A stretch of DNA of 64,000 nt, taken from Actinophytocola algeriensis. Lineage in GTDB: Bacteria > Actinomycetota > Actinomycetes > Mycobacteriales > Pseudonocardiaceae. Shown in pieces: positions 48,176 to 56,951 of the stretch. How positions within the stretch are numbered: the first letter of the stretch is position 1; each line of letters starts with the position of its first letter. The notes beneath the pieces were generated by a model. The model searched no databases and was not told where the DNA came from. It saw only the letters and a program-made list of their open reading frames with translations. Location: NCBI RefSeq assembly GCF_014203735.1, contig NZ_JACHJQ010000009.1, positions 124,001 through 188,000 of the forward strand. Direction: 5' to 3'. Both the position numbers and the translations under genes were made by a program.

Positions 48176-49129
48176 ATGGCACGTGTTGCGGCGATCGACT
48201 GCGGGACCAACTCCATCCGGCTGCTGGTCGCCGACCTGACCGAGCACGAAGACGGGACCGTGCACCTCCGCGACGTGCACCGGGAGATGCGCATCGTCCG
48301 GCTCGGCGAAGGGGTGGACGCGACCAAGCGGCTGTCCGACGCGGCGCTCAAGCGCACCAGGGACGCGCTCGCCGACTACACGAGGATCTGCCTCCGCAAG
48401 GGCGCGGAGCGGGTGCGCATGGTCGCCACCTCCGCCACCCGCGACGCGACCAACCGCGACGAGTTCTTCGCCATGACCGAGGAGCTGCTCGGTGTCGAGG
48501 CCGAGGTCATCTCCGGGGACGAGGAGGCGCGGCTGTCGTTCACGGGCGCCGTCGGCGACCTGGAGCCCGAGGACGGCCCGTTCGTGGTGGCCGACCTCGG
48601 CGGCGGGTCCACCGAGCTGGTCGTGGGCACGTGGGACGGCAAGCGCGCCGAGATCACGGGTGCCCTGTCCGTCGACATCGGCTGCGTGCGGATCACCGAA
48701 CGGTGCCTGCACAGCGACCCGCCCACGGCCGACGAGATCGCGACCGCCAGAGAGTTCGCAGGTCAGACGCTCCAGCCCGCGTTCGACACCGTGCCCGTCG
48801 CCGACGCGCGGACCTGGGTCGGCGTCGCGGGCACGATCACGACGCTGTCGGCCGTCCACCAGGAGCTGCCGGAGTACGACTCCGAACGCACGCACCTGTC
48901 CCGCCTTTCGCGCGACCAGCTCGGCCGAACGGCGCAGCGGCTCCTTGGTGCCACCAGGGACGAGCGGGCCGCGAACCCGGTCATCCACCCGGGACGCGTC
49001 GACGTGATCGGTGGCGGTGCCCTGATCACCGAGGTCCTCGCGGAGCGGTTCGAGCAGGTCGCCGGTATCACTGAGCTGCTGGTTTCCGAGCACGACATCC
49101 TCGACGGGATCGCCCTTTCCTTGCGGTGA
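48176..49129 (+). CDS. ppx: Ppx/GppA family exopolyphosphatase
   Basis: 317-residue member of the ASKHA fold that hydrolyses polyphosphate (and in some cases pppGpp). Motifs: VAAIDCGTNSIRLLVADL (phosphate loop 1), TSATRDATNRDEFF, ISGDEEARLSFTGAV, VADLGGGSTELVVG and DVIGGGALI. Short form lacking the C-terminal helical domain of E. coli Ppx, as in Rv1026. ATG 48176. It closes the conserved eno-ftsB-DUF501-ppx neighbourhood; the transglycosylase and SDR genes are inserted between. Confidence 0.93.
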   Translation: MARVAAIDCGTNSIRLLVADLTEHEDGTVHLRDVHREMRIVRLGEGVDATKRLSDAALKRTRDALADYTRICLRKGAERVRMVATSATRDATNRDEFFAMTEELLGVEAEVISGDEEARLSFTGAVGDLEPEDGPFVVADLGGGSTELVVGTWDGKRAEITGALSVDIGCVRITERCLHSDPPTADEIATAREFAGQTLQPAFDTVPVADARTWVGVAGTITTLSAVHQELPEYDSERTHLSRLSRDQLGRTAQRLLGATRDERAANPVIHPGRVDVIGGGALITEVLAERFEQVAGITELLVSEHDILDGIALSLR

Positions 49130-49352
49130 ACCATCACCCGAACAGCCCATTCCGCTGTGGCGCAAGGGGTGCGTGGCGACCGGGTGGTCGATCGCTGCGC
49201 GTTACCGCGCCACTCCGCAGCGTCCATTTTGGCGTCTTTGCACGGAGATTGTGATTTCTTTGTGACTCCTGTGCGCCTGGGCGCGACAACTCCGGACCGT
49301 TAACGTCCTCTCACATTCCGGGAGGATGGCCAGGTTTGAGGAGGAACCCCCC

Positions 49353-51014
49353 ATGCGTAGACCGCGCTGGTTGGCGGCTGGAGTGATACCGCTCACCGCG
49401 GCACTCGCCATCACGAGTTGCAGCAGTGGTGACGAAGGCGGTGGTGAAGAACCTGGCGCGGGTGCCGGGGACCCGGCCAAGAACGAGTCGGTCGAGATCA
49501 CCGTCTTCGGCAGCGAGCCCTCGCGGCCGCTGGTGCCCGGCGACACGAGCGAGACCGGCGGCGGCAAGATCGTCGACGCGTTGTTCACCGGTCTGATGGA
49601 CTACGACCCGGTGTCCGGCGAGGCCCGGGAAGCCCACGCGGAGTCGTTCGAGCTGACCTCGCCGACCGAGTACACGGTCAAGCTGAAGAAGGGCTGGACG
49701 TTCCACGACGGCACGGAAGTCAAGGCGCACAACTACATCGACGCCTGGAACTACACCGCCTACAGCCCGAACGGGCAGCAGCACGCGAGCTTCATGACGC
49801 AGATCAAGGGCTTCGCGGACGTGCACACGCCGGACCCGGACGGGCCGGACGCGCCGCAGCAGCCCGCCACCCCGAAGGCCAAGGAGATGTCGGGCCTCGT
49901 CGAGGTCAACGACTACGAGTTCAAGATCCAGTTCACCGAGCCGCACGCGATCTTCAAGGTCAAGACGGGCTACGCGGCGTTCATGCCGATGCCGGACTCG
50001 TTCTTCGCCGACCCCGAGACGTGGAAGAAGACCCCGGTCGGCAACGGCGCGTTCAAGTACGTCGCGCGGGTGCCCGACCAGGAGCTGCAGATCGAGCGGT
50101 TCGACGAGTACGAGGGCGCCGACAAGCCGAAGATCAAGAAGGTGAAGTTCGTCTTCACCGACGCGGACGCGGCCTACGCCGCGGTCAAGGGCAACCAGCT
50201 CGACTTCATGGACACCGCGCCGCCGCAGGCGATCGCGGGCAACGTGTGGGAGACCGACTTGCCCGGCCGCGCCAAGGCGTACCCGGTGATGGCGGTCCAG
50301 ACCATGTCGTTCCCGGTCTACGACCCGAAGTACCAGAACGTCGACTTCCGGCACGCGGTGTCGATGGCGATCGACCGTGAGGCCGTCACCAAGACGATCT
50401 TCGAGGGCAATCGCGAACCGCTGTCCGGCTACGGCATGGACCTGGTGCCCGGCTACGAGGACGGTGCCTGCGGCAAGTGGTGCGAGTTCAACCCGGACGA
50501 GGCGAAGAAGCTCTTCGCCAAGTCGGGCTGGACCGGTCCGATCCAGATCACCAGCAACGCCGACAACGGCCACAAGGAGTGGATCGAGGCGGTGTGCGGC
50601 TCGATCCAGGAGACCCTGGGCGTCGAGTGCACCTTCGAGCCGGTGCCGCAGTTCAGCCAGGTGCGCCAGGCGATCGAGGCGCGGGAGATGGACCAGCTCT
50701 ACCGGTCCGGCTGGCTCGCGGACTACCCGCTGATCGAGAACTTCCTGAACCCGATCTACCGCACGGGTGGTTCCTCGAACGACAACGGCTACTCCAACCC
50801 GGAGGTCGACGCGAAGCTCGCGGCGGCCGACAAGGCGGAGACCGAGGAGGAGGCGTACCAGCTCTACCACGAGGCGGAGGAGCTGATCGCCGAGGACATG
50901 CCCGCAGTTCCGCTGTGGAACACCCCGTCCATCAGCTGCTGGTCGGAGCGTCTCACCAACGTGCGGCTGACCCCGAAGCGTGAGCTGGACCTCTCGTATG
51001 TCGAGGTCAAGTAA
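49353..51014 (+). CDS. Peptide-type ABC transporter substrate-binding lipoprotein
   Basis: A 553-residue solute-binding protein of the SBP_bac_5 family (dipeptide/oligopeptide/nickel class). Lipoprotein signal (RRPRWLAAGVIPLTAALAIT with Cys after IT-S), then an acidic Gly/Glu linker, and family motifs KLKKGWTFHDGTEVKAHNYI, DAWNYTAYSP and FRHAVSMAIDREAVTKTIFE. Captures ligand outside the membrane for the permease/ATPase set downstream. ATG 49353 behind GAGGAGG. A stem-loop follows. Dipeptide, oligopeptide or other specificity cannot be decided. Confidence 0.93.
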   Translation: MRRPRWLAAGVIPLTAALAITSCSSGDEGGGEEPGAGAGDPAKNESVEITVFGSEPSRPLVPGDTSETGGGKIVDALFTGLMDYDPVSGEAREAHAESFELTSPTEYTVKLKKGWTFHDGTEVKAHNYIDAWNYTAYSPNGQQHASFMTQIKGFADVHTPDPDGPDAPQQPATPKAKEMSGLVEVNDYEFKIQFTEPHAIFKVKTGYAAFMPMPDSFFADPETWKKTPVGNGAFKYVARVPDQELQIERFDEYEGADKPKIKKVKFVFTDADAAYAAVKGNQLDFMDTAPPQAIAGNVWETDLPGRAKAYPVMAVQTMSFPVYDPKYQNVDFRHAVSMAIDREAVTKTIFEGNREPLSGYGMDLVPGYEDGACGKWCEFNPDEAKKLFAKSGWTGPIQITSNADNGHKEWIEAVCGSIQETLGVECTFEPVPQFSQVRQAIEAREMDQLYRSGWLADYPLIENFLNPIYRTGGSSNDNGYSNPEVDAKLAAADKAETEEEAYQLYHEAEELIAEDMPAVPLWNTPSISCWSERLTNVRLTPKRELDLSYVEVK

Positions 51015-51027
51015 CCGCTGAGCGGCC

Positions 51028-51061
51028 GTGGGCCGGCTCCCCTGGACGGGGGCCGGCCCAC
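51028..51061 (+). terminator. Intercistronic stem-loop after the binding-protein gene
   Basis: GTGGGCCGGC (51028-51037) and GCCGGCCCAC (51052-51061) form a 10-bp stem. Its place between binding protein and permease suggests a partial terminator or RNA stabiliser that keeps binding protein in excess. Confidence 0.6.
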
Positions 51062-51084
51062 TCGGGGGTCTAGGGAGAAAGATC

Positions 51085-52011
51085 ATGGGCCGATATGTCC
51101 TTCGCCGTCTGCTGCAGCTGATCCCGGTCTTCGTCGGGACCACGTTCCTCATCTACTTCCTGGTGTGGGCGGTGCCCGGTGACCCGTTCACCGGCATGTG
51201 TGGCGAGCGGCCGTGCCCGCCGCAGTTCGTCGCGGCGATGACCGACAAGTACAACCTCGACGACAACGTCGTCGTGCAGTACCTGAAGTACATGGGGACG
51301 CTGCTCACCGGCGACTTCGGGCAGACCTACGCCGAGCAGCCCATCGGCGACATGATCGCGAACGCGGCGCCGGTGTCGGTGCGGCTCGCGGTCATCGCGG
51401 TGATCATCGAAGCCGTCATCGGTGTCACCGCCGGCATCCTCACCGGGCTGCGCGGCCGCGGCTTCCTCGACAACCTGGTGCTCGTCTCGACGCTGTTCCT
51501 GATCGCGATCCCCACGTTCGTCACGGGCTTCGTGATCCAGATCGTGCTGGGCTTCCAGCTGGAGATCCTCACCCCGACCGTCTCGACGGAGGCGAAGTGG
51601 AGTGAGCTGATCATCCCCGGCTTCGTGCTCGGCAGCCTGTCCATGGCGTACGTGTCCCGCCTGACCCGGGCGTCGATCTCCGAGAACAGGCGCGCCGACT
51701 TCATGCGCACCGCGCTCGCGAAGGGCCAGCCGAAGAGCCGGATCGTCGGCGTGCACCTGCTGCGCAACTCCGCGATCCCGGTGATCACGTTCCTCGGCAC
51801 CGACATCGGCAACCTGATGGGCGGCGCGATCGTCACCGAGGGCATCTTCGGCATCCACGGCATCGGCAAGCTGATCTTCGACGGGATCAACGACAAGCAG
51901 GGCGCGATCGTGACCGGTGTCGTCGTGCTGCTGGTGCTGGTCTTCCTGCTGGTCAACCTGATCATCGACCTGATGTACGCCGTTCTCGACCCGAGGATCC
52001 GCTATGACTGA
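51085..52011 (+). CDS. Peptide-type ABC transporter permease (DppB/OppB class)
   Basis: 308 residues, about six membrane segments (LLQLIPVFVGTTFLIYFLVW, VRLAVIAVIIEAVIGVTAGI, LVLVSTLFLIAIPTFVTGFV, GAIVTGVVVLLVLVFLLVNL). The EAA loop that contacts the ATPase is seen as DFMRTALAKGQPKSRIVGVH. N-terminal GTTFLIYFLVWAVPGDPF is the typical DppB start. ATG 51085 after AGGGAG. The stop overlaps the next permease by 8 bases. Confidence 0.93.
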   Translation: MGRYVLRRLLQLIPVFVGTTFLIYFLVWAVPGDPFTGMCGERPCPPQFVAAMTDKYNLDDNVVVQYLKYMGTLLTGDFGQTYAEQPIGDMIANAAPVSVRLAVIAVIIEAVIGVTAGILTGLRGRGFLDNLVLVSTLFLIAIPTFVTGFVIQIVLGFQLEILTPTVSTEAKWSELIIPGFVLGSLSMAYVSRLTRASISENRRADFMRTALAKGQPKSRIVGVHLLRNSAIPVITFLGTDIGNLMGGAIVTEGIFGIHGIGKLIFDGINDKQGAIVTGVVVLLVLVFLLVNLIIDLMYAVLDPRIRYD

Positions 52012-52966
52012 CCCGACGACGGCGGCCGCGGGGACCGCCCCGGACCTGGGCGCCTCGGCCTACGTGACGGCGCCTGAGCACCAGATGAGCGGGCCGGGCA
52101 AACCACGCAGCCTGTGGTCGGACGCGTGGCGCGACCTGCGCCGCCGCCCGCTGTTCATCATCGCGGGCGCGGTGATCGTGCTGCTCGCGATCATCGCGAT
52201 CTTCCCGAGCTGGTTCACCTCGGTCGACCCGAACCACAAGGACCTGTCGCACTCCCGCGAGACCCCGTCCGGTGCCGCGTGGTTCGGCTACGACCTGCAG
52301 GGCCGCGACGTGTACGCCCGCGTGGTGTACGGCGCGCGGTGGACACTGCTCGTCGGCCTGTCCGCGAGCGTGCTCACGGTGCTGATCGGCGCGTTCTTCG
52401 GCATCATCGCCGGCTACTTCGGACGCTGGATCGACGGGTTGATCTCCCGGATCGGCGAGATCTTCTTCGGCCTGCCGTTCGTGCTCGGCGCGATCGTGAT
52501 CCTGAACCTGGTGCGCAACGCGGAGATCCGCGGCGCGCTGCCGATCGTGTTCGCGGTGGTCGCGTCGATCGCGGTGCTGTCGTGGCCGGTGGCGATGCGG
52601 ATCATGCGGTCCGCGGCGATCACGGCGAAGCAGCAGGACTACGTGAAGGCGGCGCGGGCGCTCGGCGCGTCGGCACCGCGGATCATCTTCAAGCACCTGC
52701 TGCCGAACTGCCTCGCGCCCGTGCTGGTGTACGGCACGATCGCGCTCGGCGCGTTCATCGGTGCCGAGGCCACGCTGTCGTTCCTGGGCATCGGCCTGCG
52801 CGACCCCGCGGTGTCCTGGGGCGTGATGATCTCCGACGCGCGCAACTACGTGCGGGTGGCGCCGCACATGCTGTTGTTCCCTGCGGGTTTCCTGACCGCG
52901 ACCGTCCTGGCGTTCGTGATGCTGGGCGACGCGGTCCGTGAGGCCCTCGACCCGAAGTTGAGGTGA
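52004..52966 (+). CDS. Peptide-type ABC transporter permease (DppC/OppC class)
   Basis: 320 residues: a cytoplasmic leader, an RSLWSDAWRDLRRRPLFIIA start of the first membrane helix, then about six segments, and the EAA loop YVKAARALGASAPRIIFKHL. GIGLRDPAVSWGVMISDAR is the DppC-type C-terminal motif. Overlaps its upstream partner (ATG inside the last codons), so the two are translated together. Forms the heterodimeric membrane channel with the preceding gene. Confidence 0.93.
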   Translation: MTDPTTAAAGTAPDLGASAYVTAPEHQMSGPGKPRSLWSDAWRDLRRRPLFIIAGAVIVLLAIIAIFPSWFTSVDPNHKDLSHSRETPSGAAWFGYDLQGRDVYARVVYGARWTLLVGLSASVLTVLIGAFFGIIAGYFGRWIDGLISRIGEIFFGLPFVLGAIVILNLVRNAEIRGALPIVFAVVASIAVLSWPVAMRIMRSAAITAKQQDYVKAARALGASAPRIIFKHLLPNCLAPVLVYGTIALGAFIGAEATLSFLGIGLRDPAVSWGVMISDARNYVRVAPHMLLFPAGFLTATVLAFVMLGDAVREALDPKLR

Positions 52967-52968
52967 GC

Positions 52969-53985
52969 ATGGCGGACTCCTACGAGCCGGGTGCCGTACC
53001 GGACGGGCCGCTGCTCGAGGTCGAGGACCTGTACGTCGAGTTCCGCACCCGCGACGGCGTCGCGAAGGTGCTGAACGGCGTCAGCTACCACGTCGACGCG
53101 GGGGAGACGCTCGCCGTGCTCGGCGAGTCGGGTTCCGGTAAGAGCGTGACCGCGCAGGCGATCATGGGCATCCTCGACACCCCGCCGGCGGTCGTCACCG
53201 GCGGCGAGATCCGCTTCCACGGCGAGAACCTGCTCGCCGTGGGCGAGGAACGGCGCAACGAGGTGCGTGCCGAGGGCGTCGCGATCATCTTCCAGGACGC
53301 GTTGTCCGCGCTGAACCCCGTGTACACGGTGGGGTTCCAGATCGAGGAGCAGCTGCGGGTGCGCCAGGGCATGTCCCGCCGCGACGCCCGCGACCGCGCC
53401 GTGGAGCTGCTCGACCTGGTGCGCATCCCCAACGCGGCACGGCGGGTGCGGCAGTACCCGCACGAGTTCTCCGGCGGCATGCGGCAGCGCGCGATGATCG
53501 CGATGTCGCTGGCGCTGGACCCGGAGGTGCTGATCGCGGACGAGCCGACGACCGCGCTCGACGTCACCGTGCAGGCCCAGATCATGGACCTGCTGAAGGA
53601 GATCCAGGTCGAGCGGCGCATGGGGCTGATCCTCATCACCCACGACCTCGGGGTGGTGGCGGAGGTCGCGGACCGGATCGCGGTGATGTACGCGGGCCGG
53701 ATCGTGGAGCACGCGGACGCGGTGTCGCTGTACCGCACCCCCGGGCACCCGTACACGGCCGCGCTCATGGACTCGCTGCCCCGCCTCGACCAGAAGGGCT
53801 CGACGCTCAACACGATCAAGGGCCTGCCGCCGAGCCTGCTGAACATCCCGCCGGGCTGCCCGTTCCACCCGCGCTGTCCGCGCGCGGAGGACAGGTGCGC
53901 GGTGGAGGTGCCGCCGGACCACCGGTTGGGGTTGGGGCGCACGTCGAAGTGCCATTTCGCGGAGGAGCTGGTGAGCCGTGTCTGA
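52969..53985 (+). CDS. Peptide-type ABC transporter ATPase (DppD/OppD class)
   Basis: 338 residues. Walker [18 protein letters not shown]-loop [16 protein letters not shown], signature [16 protein letters not shown], Walker [22 protein letters not shown]-loop [14 protein letters not shown]. The C-terminal oligopeptide/dipeptide extension holds cysteines ([17 protein letters not shown]) that fit the Fe-S cluster motif of this family. ATG 52969 behind GAGGTGA; GTG 52963 is also possible. Powers import with the next gene. Confidence 0.94.
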   Translation: MADSYEPGAVPDGPLLEVEDLYVEFRTRDGVAKVLNGVSYHVDAGETLAVLGESGSGKSVTAQAIMGILDTPPAVVTGGEIRFHGENLLAVGEERRNEVRAEGVAIIFQDALSALNPVYTVGFQIEEQLRVRQGMSRRDARDRAVELLDLVRIPNAARRVRQYPHEFSGGMRQRAMIAMSLALDPEVLIADEPTTALDVTVQAQIMDLLKEIQVERRMGLILITHDLGVVAEVADRIAVMYAGRIVEHADAVSLYRTPGHPYTAALMDSLPRLDQKGSTLNTIKGLPPSLLNIPPGCPFHPRCPRAEDRCAVEVPPDHRLGLGRTSKCHFAEELVSRV

Positions 53986-55108
53986 GCGGAGCTTGCGGAG
54001 CGAAAAGTCCGGCACTGAGCGGAGCTTGCGGAGCGAAAAGTCTGGCACTGAGCGGAGCTTGCGGAGCGAAAAGTCTGGCACTGAGCGGAGCTTGCGGAGC
54101 GAAAATCCTGGCACTGAGCCGATTCTCGAGGTTCGCGACCTGGTCAAGCACTTCCCGGTGCGGGTCGGGGTGCTGTTCAAGCACACGGTCGGGCAGGTGC
54201 GTGCGGTCGACGGTGTGTCGTTCGACCTGAACAAGGGTGAGACGCTCGGCGTGGTCGGCGAGTCCGGCTGCGGCAAGTCGACGCTCGCGCAGGTGCTGAT
54301 GCGCCTCGAGCCGCCGACCAGCGGCACGGCCCGGTTCAACGGCCGCGACATCTTCGCGATGCGTGGCGCGGAGCTGCGGAAGCTGCGGCGCAGCATCCAG
54401 ATCGTGCTGCAGGACCCGTACACGTCGCTCAACCCGCGCATGACCGTCGGCGACATCGTCGGTGAACCGTTCGAAATTCACCCGGAAGTGGCGCCGAAAG
54501 GTTCGCGGGCGGGCAAGGTGCGGGAGCTGCTCGACGTGGTCGGGCTCAACCCGGAGCACCTCAACCGGTACCCGCACCAGTTCTCCGGCGGGCAGCGGCA
54601 GCGCATCGGCATCGCCCGCGCGCTGGCACTGCGGCCGGACGTGATCATCTGCGACGAGCCGGTGTCCGCTTTGGACGTGTCCATCCAGGCGCAGGTGATG
54701 AACCTGTTGGGGGACCTGCAGTCCGAGTTCGGACTGTCCTATGTGTTCATCGCGCACGACCTGTCCGTGGTGCGGCACCTTTCCGACCGGGTGGCGGTGA
54801 TGTACCTCGGCAAGGTCGTGGAGATCGGCACCGAGGAAGAGATCTACAACCACCCCATGCACCCGTACACGCAGGCGTTGCTGTCGGCGGTGCCGGTGGC
54901 CGATCCGACCGTGCGCGGGCAGCGACAGGTCATCCGTCTTGAGGGTGACGTACCGAGCCCGGTCGATCCGCCATCCGGGTGTCGTTTCCGCACCAGGTGC
55001 TGGAAAGCGCAGGAGATCTGCGCGCAGGAGGTACCCGAGCTGGAGCCCCGTGGCGGGGGGCATCCGAGCGCGTGTCACTTCGCTGAGGAAAGATCGGTCG
55101 TGCCCTGA
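53978..55108 (+). CDS. Peptide-type ABC transporter ATPase (DppF/OppF class) with repeat-encoded N-terminus
   Basis: 376 residues. ABC motifs: Walker [17 protein letters not shown]-loop [16 protein letters not shown], signature [16 protein letters not shown], Walker [22 protein letters not shown]-loop [13 protein letters not shown], and the Cys-containing C-terminus ([18 protein letters not shown]). The first 46 residues are four copies of [11 protein letters not shown] made by the 33-bp tandem repeat; homologues start near [13 protein letters not shown]. The repeat may be an untranslated or translated insertion of a small genomic repeat. GTG 53978 overlaps the previous gene. Confidence 0.92.
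   Translation: MSERSLRSEKSGTERSLRSEKSGTERSLRSEKSGTERSLRSENPGTEPILEVRDLVKHFPVRVGVLFKHTVGQVRAVDGVSFDLNKGETLGVVGESGCGKSTLAQVLMRLEPPTSGTARFNGRDIFAMRGAELRKLRRSIQIVLQDPYTSLNPRMTVGDIVGEPFEIHPEVAPKGSRAGKVRELLDVVGLNPEHLNRYPHQFSGGQRQRIGIARALALRPDVIICDEPVSALDVSIQAQVMNLLGDLQSEFGLSYVFIAHDLSVVRHLSDRVAVMYLGKVVEIGTEEEIYNHPMHPYTQALLSAVPVADPTVRGQRQVIRLEGDVPSPVDPPSGCRFRTRCWKAQEICAQEVPELEPRGGGHPSACHFAEERSVVP
53983..54114 (+). repeat. Four tandem 33-bp repeats at the start of the second ATPase gene
   Basis: Units begin at 53983, 54016, 54049 and 54082, each opening with TGAGCGGAGCTTGCGGAGCG and differing only near the end (TCCGGCAC, TCTGGCAC twice, CCTGGCAC). The first TGA is the stop of the preceding gene. In the frame of the following gene the unit encodes the 11-mer [11 protein letters not shown]. 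Confidence 0.95.
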
Positions 55109-55135
55109 CGATCGTTCTCGGCGAGGAGGAAGTGC

Positions 55136-56842
55136 GTGAAACGGAAGTGGGTCCTGACGCTGCCGGTGGTGCTCGGCGCGGCGGTGGTCGCCGCACCGAC
55201 GGCGGCGGCGCAGCCGGAGCTGTCCGGTAGGAACGTCGAGTACAGCGTGCTCGCGGCCGACGGTGTCGGTGTGCGTGCGGTGGAGAGAGCTGTCGAGGCC
55301 GCCGGTGGCACGGTGACGCGCAGCAACGCGGCGGCCGGGCTGCTGACCGCGTACGCGCCGGAGAACGGTTTCACCGACCGGCTGGCGTCGGTGCCGGACG
55401 TGCTCTACACCAGTCGCACCGTCGCGATCGGACACAGTCCGGACGGGCGCAGGGCCGTCGACCAGGACGAGGTCGAGAAGGAGAACCGCGGCCACGGCCG
55501 CCACGGCGAGCGCAAGCCGGCGCCTGCGGGGATGGACCCGCTCGACGGGCAGCTGTGGGGCCTCACCTCGGTCCGGTCGGACCTCGCGCGCACCGAGCAG
55601 CCGGGGGACCGGCGGGTGAAGGTCGGCGTCCTCGACACGGGTGTCGACGGCTCCCACCCCGACATCGCGCCGAACTTCGACACGAAGCTGTCCCGCAACT
55701 TCACCCACGACATCCCGGCCGACGAGAACGGCAACGCCGTCGACGGCCCGTGCGAGTTCCGCGGCTGCGTCGACCCGGCCAACTGGGACGACGGCGGGCA
55801 CGGCACCCACGTGGCGGGCACCATCGCCGCCGCCGCGAACGGTTTCGGCATCTCCGGTGTCGCACCGGGAGTGTCCATTGTGAACATCCGTGGTGGACAG
55901 GACTCCGGCTACTTCTTCCTGCAGCCGGTGGTCGACGCGCTCACCTACGCCGGTGACGCCGGGCTCGACGTGGTGAACATGTCGTTCTACGTGGACCCGT
56001 GGCTGTACAACTGCCAGTCGAACCCGGCGGACACGCCCGAGCAGCAGGTGCAGCAGCGCACGGCGGTCAAGGCGATGACCCGCGCGCTGGACTACGCGCA
56101 CCGCAAGGGCGTCACCCAGGTGGTGTCGCTCGGCAACAACCACGAGGACAACGGTGCTCCGCACGACGACCCGGGGAGCCCGAACTTCCCGGTGGGCAGC
56201 CAGCACGACCGCGTGATCGACAACGAGTCCTGCCTCGTGATGCCGGTCGAGGGCCCGCACACGATCGGCGTGTCCGCGTACGGGCCGACCGGCGCGAAGG
56301 CCGACTACTCCAGCTACGGCCTGGAGCAGATCTCGGTGTCCGCTCCGGGTGGCTACTACCGCGACGGTTTCGGTACCGAGCGCTTCATGACGAACGAGAA
56401 CATGATCCTCTCGACGTACCCGAAGAACGTCGGTGTCGCGGAGGGCACGATCGACCCGGCGACCGGTGAGGTCACGCCGGACGGGGTCGAGCTGGGCGTG
56501 CAGAAGGCGTGCCGTGGCGCGGACTGCGGTTACTACCAGTTCCTGCAGGGCACGTCGATGGCGTCCCCCCACGCGACGGGCGTGGCGGCGCTGATCGTGT
56601 CGGAGTACGGCAAGTTCCGCGGCGGCAAGGCCGGCATGGACCCGGACGACGTGCAACGCGTGCTCGAGGAGACCGCGTTCGACCGACCGTGCCCGACCCC
56701 GCGCACGGTCGACTACTCCGACGAGGGCCGGGACGACTCGTTCACGGCCACGTGCGCGGGTGACGAGCAGTTCAACGGCTTCTACGGCAACGGCAACGTG
56801 GACGCCTGGGCCGCGGTGACCCTGGGTCGCCGGTACCTGTAG
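55136..56842 (+). CDS. Secreted S8 family serine peptidase (subtilase)
   Basis: 568 residues. Signal peptide (KRKWVLTLPVVLGAAVVAAP, AAAQ cleavage region), a pro-domain resembling the inhibitor I9 fold (about 35-110), and a subtilisin catalytic domain: Asp in VGVLDTGVDGSHPDIAP (about 167), His in GGHGTHVAGTIAAAA (about 222), Ser in GTSMASPHATGVAAL (about 474). GTG 55136 follows GAGGAGG. The 27-base gap to the peptide importer suggests that peptides it releases feed that transporter (inference). A strong terminator follows. Confidence 0.94.
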   Translation: MKRKWVLTLPVVLGAAVVAAPTAAAQPELSGRNVEYSVLAADGVGVRAVERAVEAAGGTVTRSNAAAGLLTAYAPENGFTDRLASVPDVLYTSRTVAIGHSPDGRRAVDQDEVEKENRGHGRHGERKPAPAGMDPLDGQLWGLTSVRSDLARTEQPGDRRVKVGVLDTGVDGSHPDIAPNFDTKLSRNFTHDIPADENGNAVDGPCEFRGCVDPANWDDGGHGTHVAGTIAAAANGFGISGVAPGVSIVNIRGGQDSGYFFLQPVVDALTYAGDAGLDVVNMSFYVDPWLYNCQSNPADTPEQQVQQRTAVKAMTRALDYAHRKGVTQVVSLGNNHEDNGAPHDDPGSPNFPVGSQHDRVIDNESCLVMPVEGPHTIGVSAYGPTGAKADYSSYGLEQISVSAPGGYYRDGFGTERFMTNENMILSTYPKNVGVAEGTIDPATGEVTPDGVELGVQKACRGADCGYYQFLQGTSMASPHATGVAALIVSEYGKFRGGKAGMDPDDVQRVLEETAFDRPCPTPRTVDYSDEGRDDSFTATCAGDEQFNGFYGNGNVDAWAAVTLGRRYL

Positions 56843-56851
56843 CTCTGACAG

Positions 56852-56884
56852 CGGGCCGCCGTGCGTTTCGCGCACGGCGGCCCG
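56852..56884. terminator. Terminator between subtilase and S10 peptidase
   Basis: CGGGCCGCCGTGCG (56852-56865) and CGCACGGCGGCCCG (56871-56884): 14-bp stem, 5-base loop, between convergent genes. Confidence 0.85.
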
Positions 56885-56951
56885 TTCTCGTGACCGCGGG
56901 GTCCGAAGGTGCCGAGTGGACGGTCGCCATGCGTGACGACCGCTCCTGGGC

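Noticed and set aside
53816-56875. 1,019-residue minus-strand ORF opposite the transporter and subtilase genes
   Set aside because: Antisense shadow without domain motifs.
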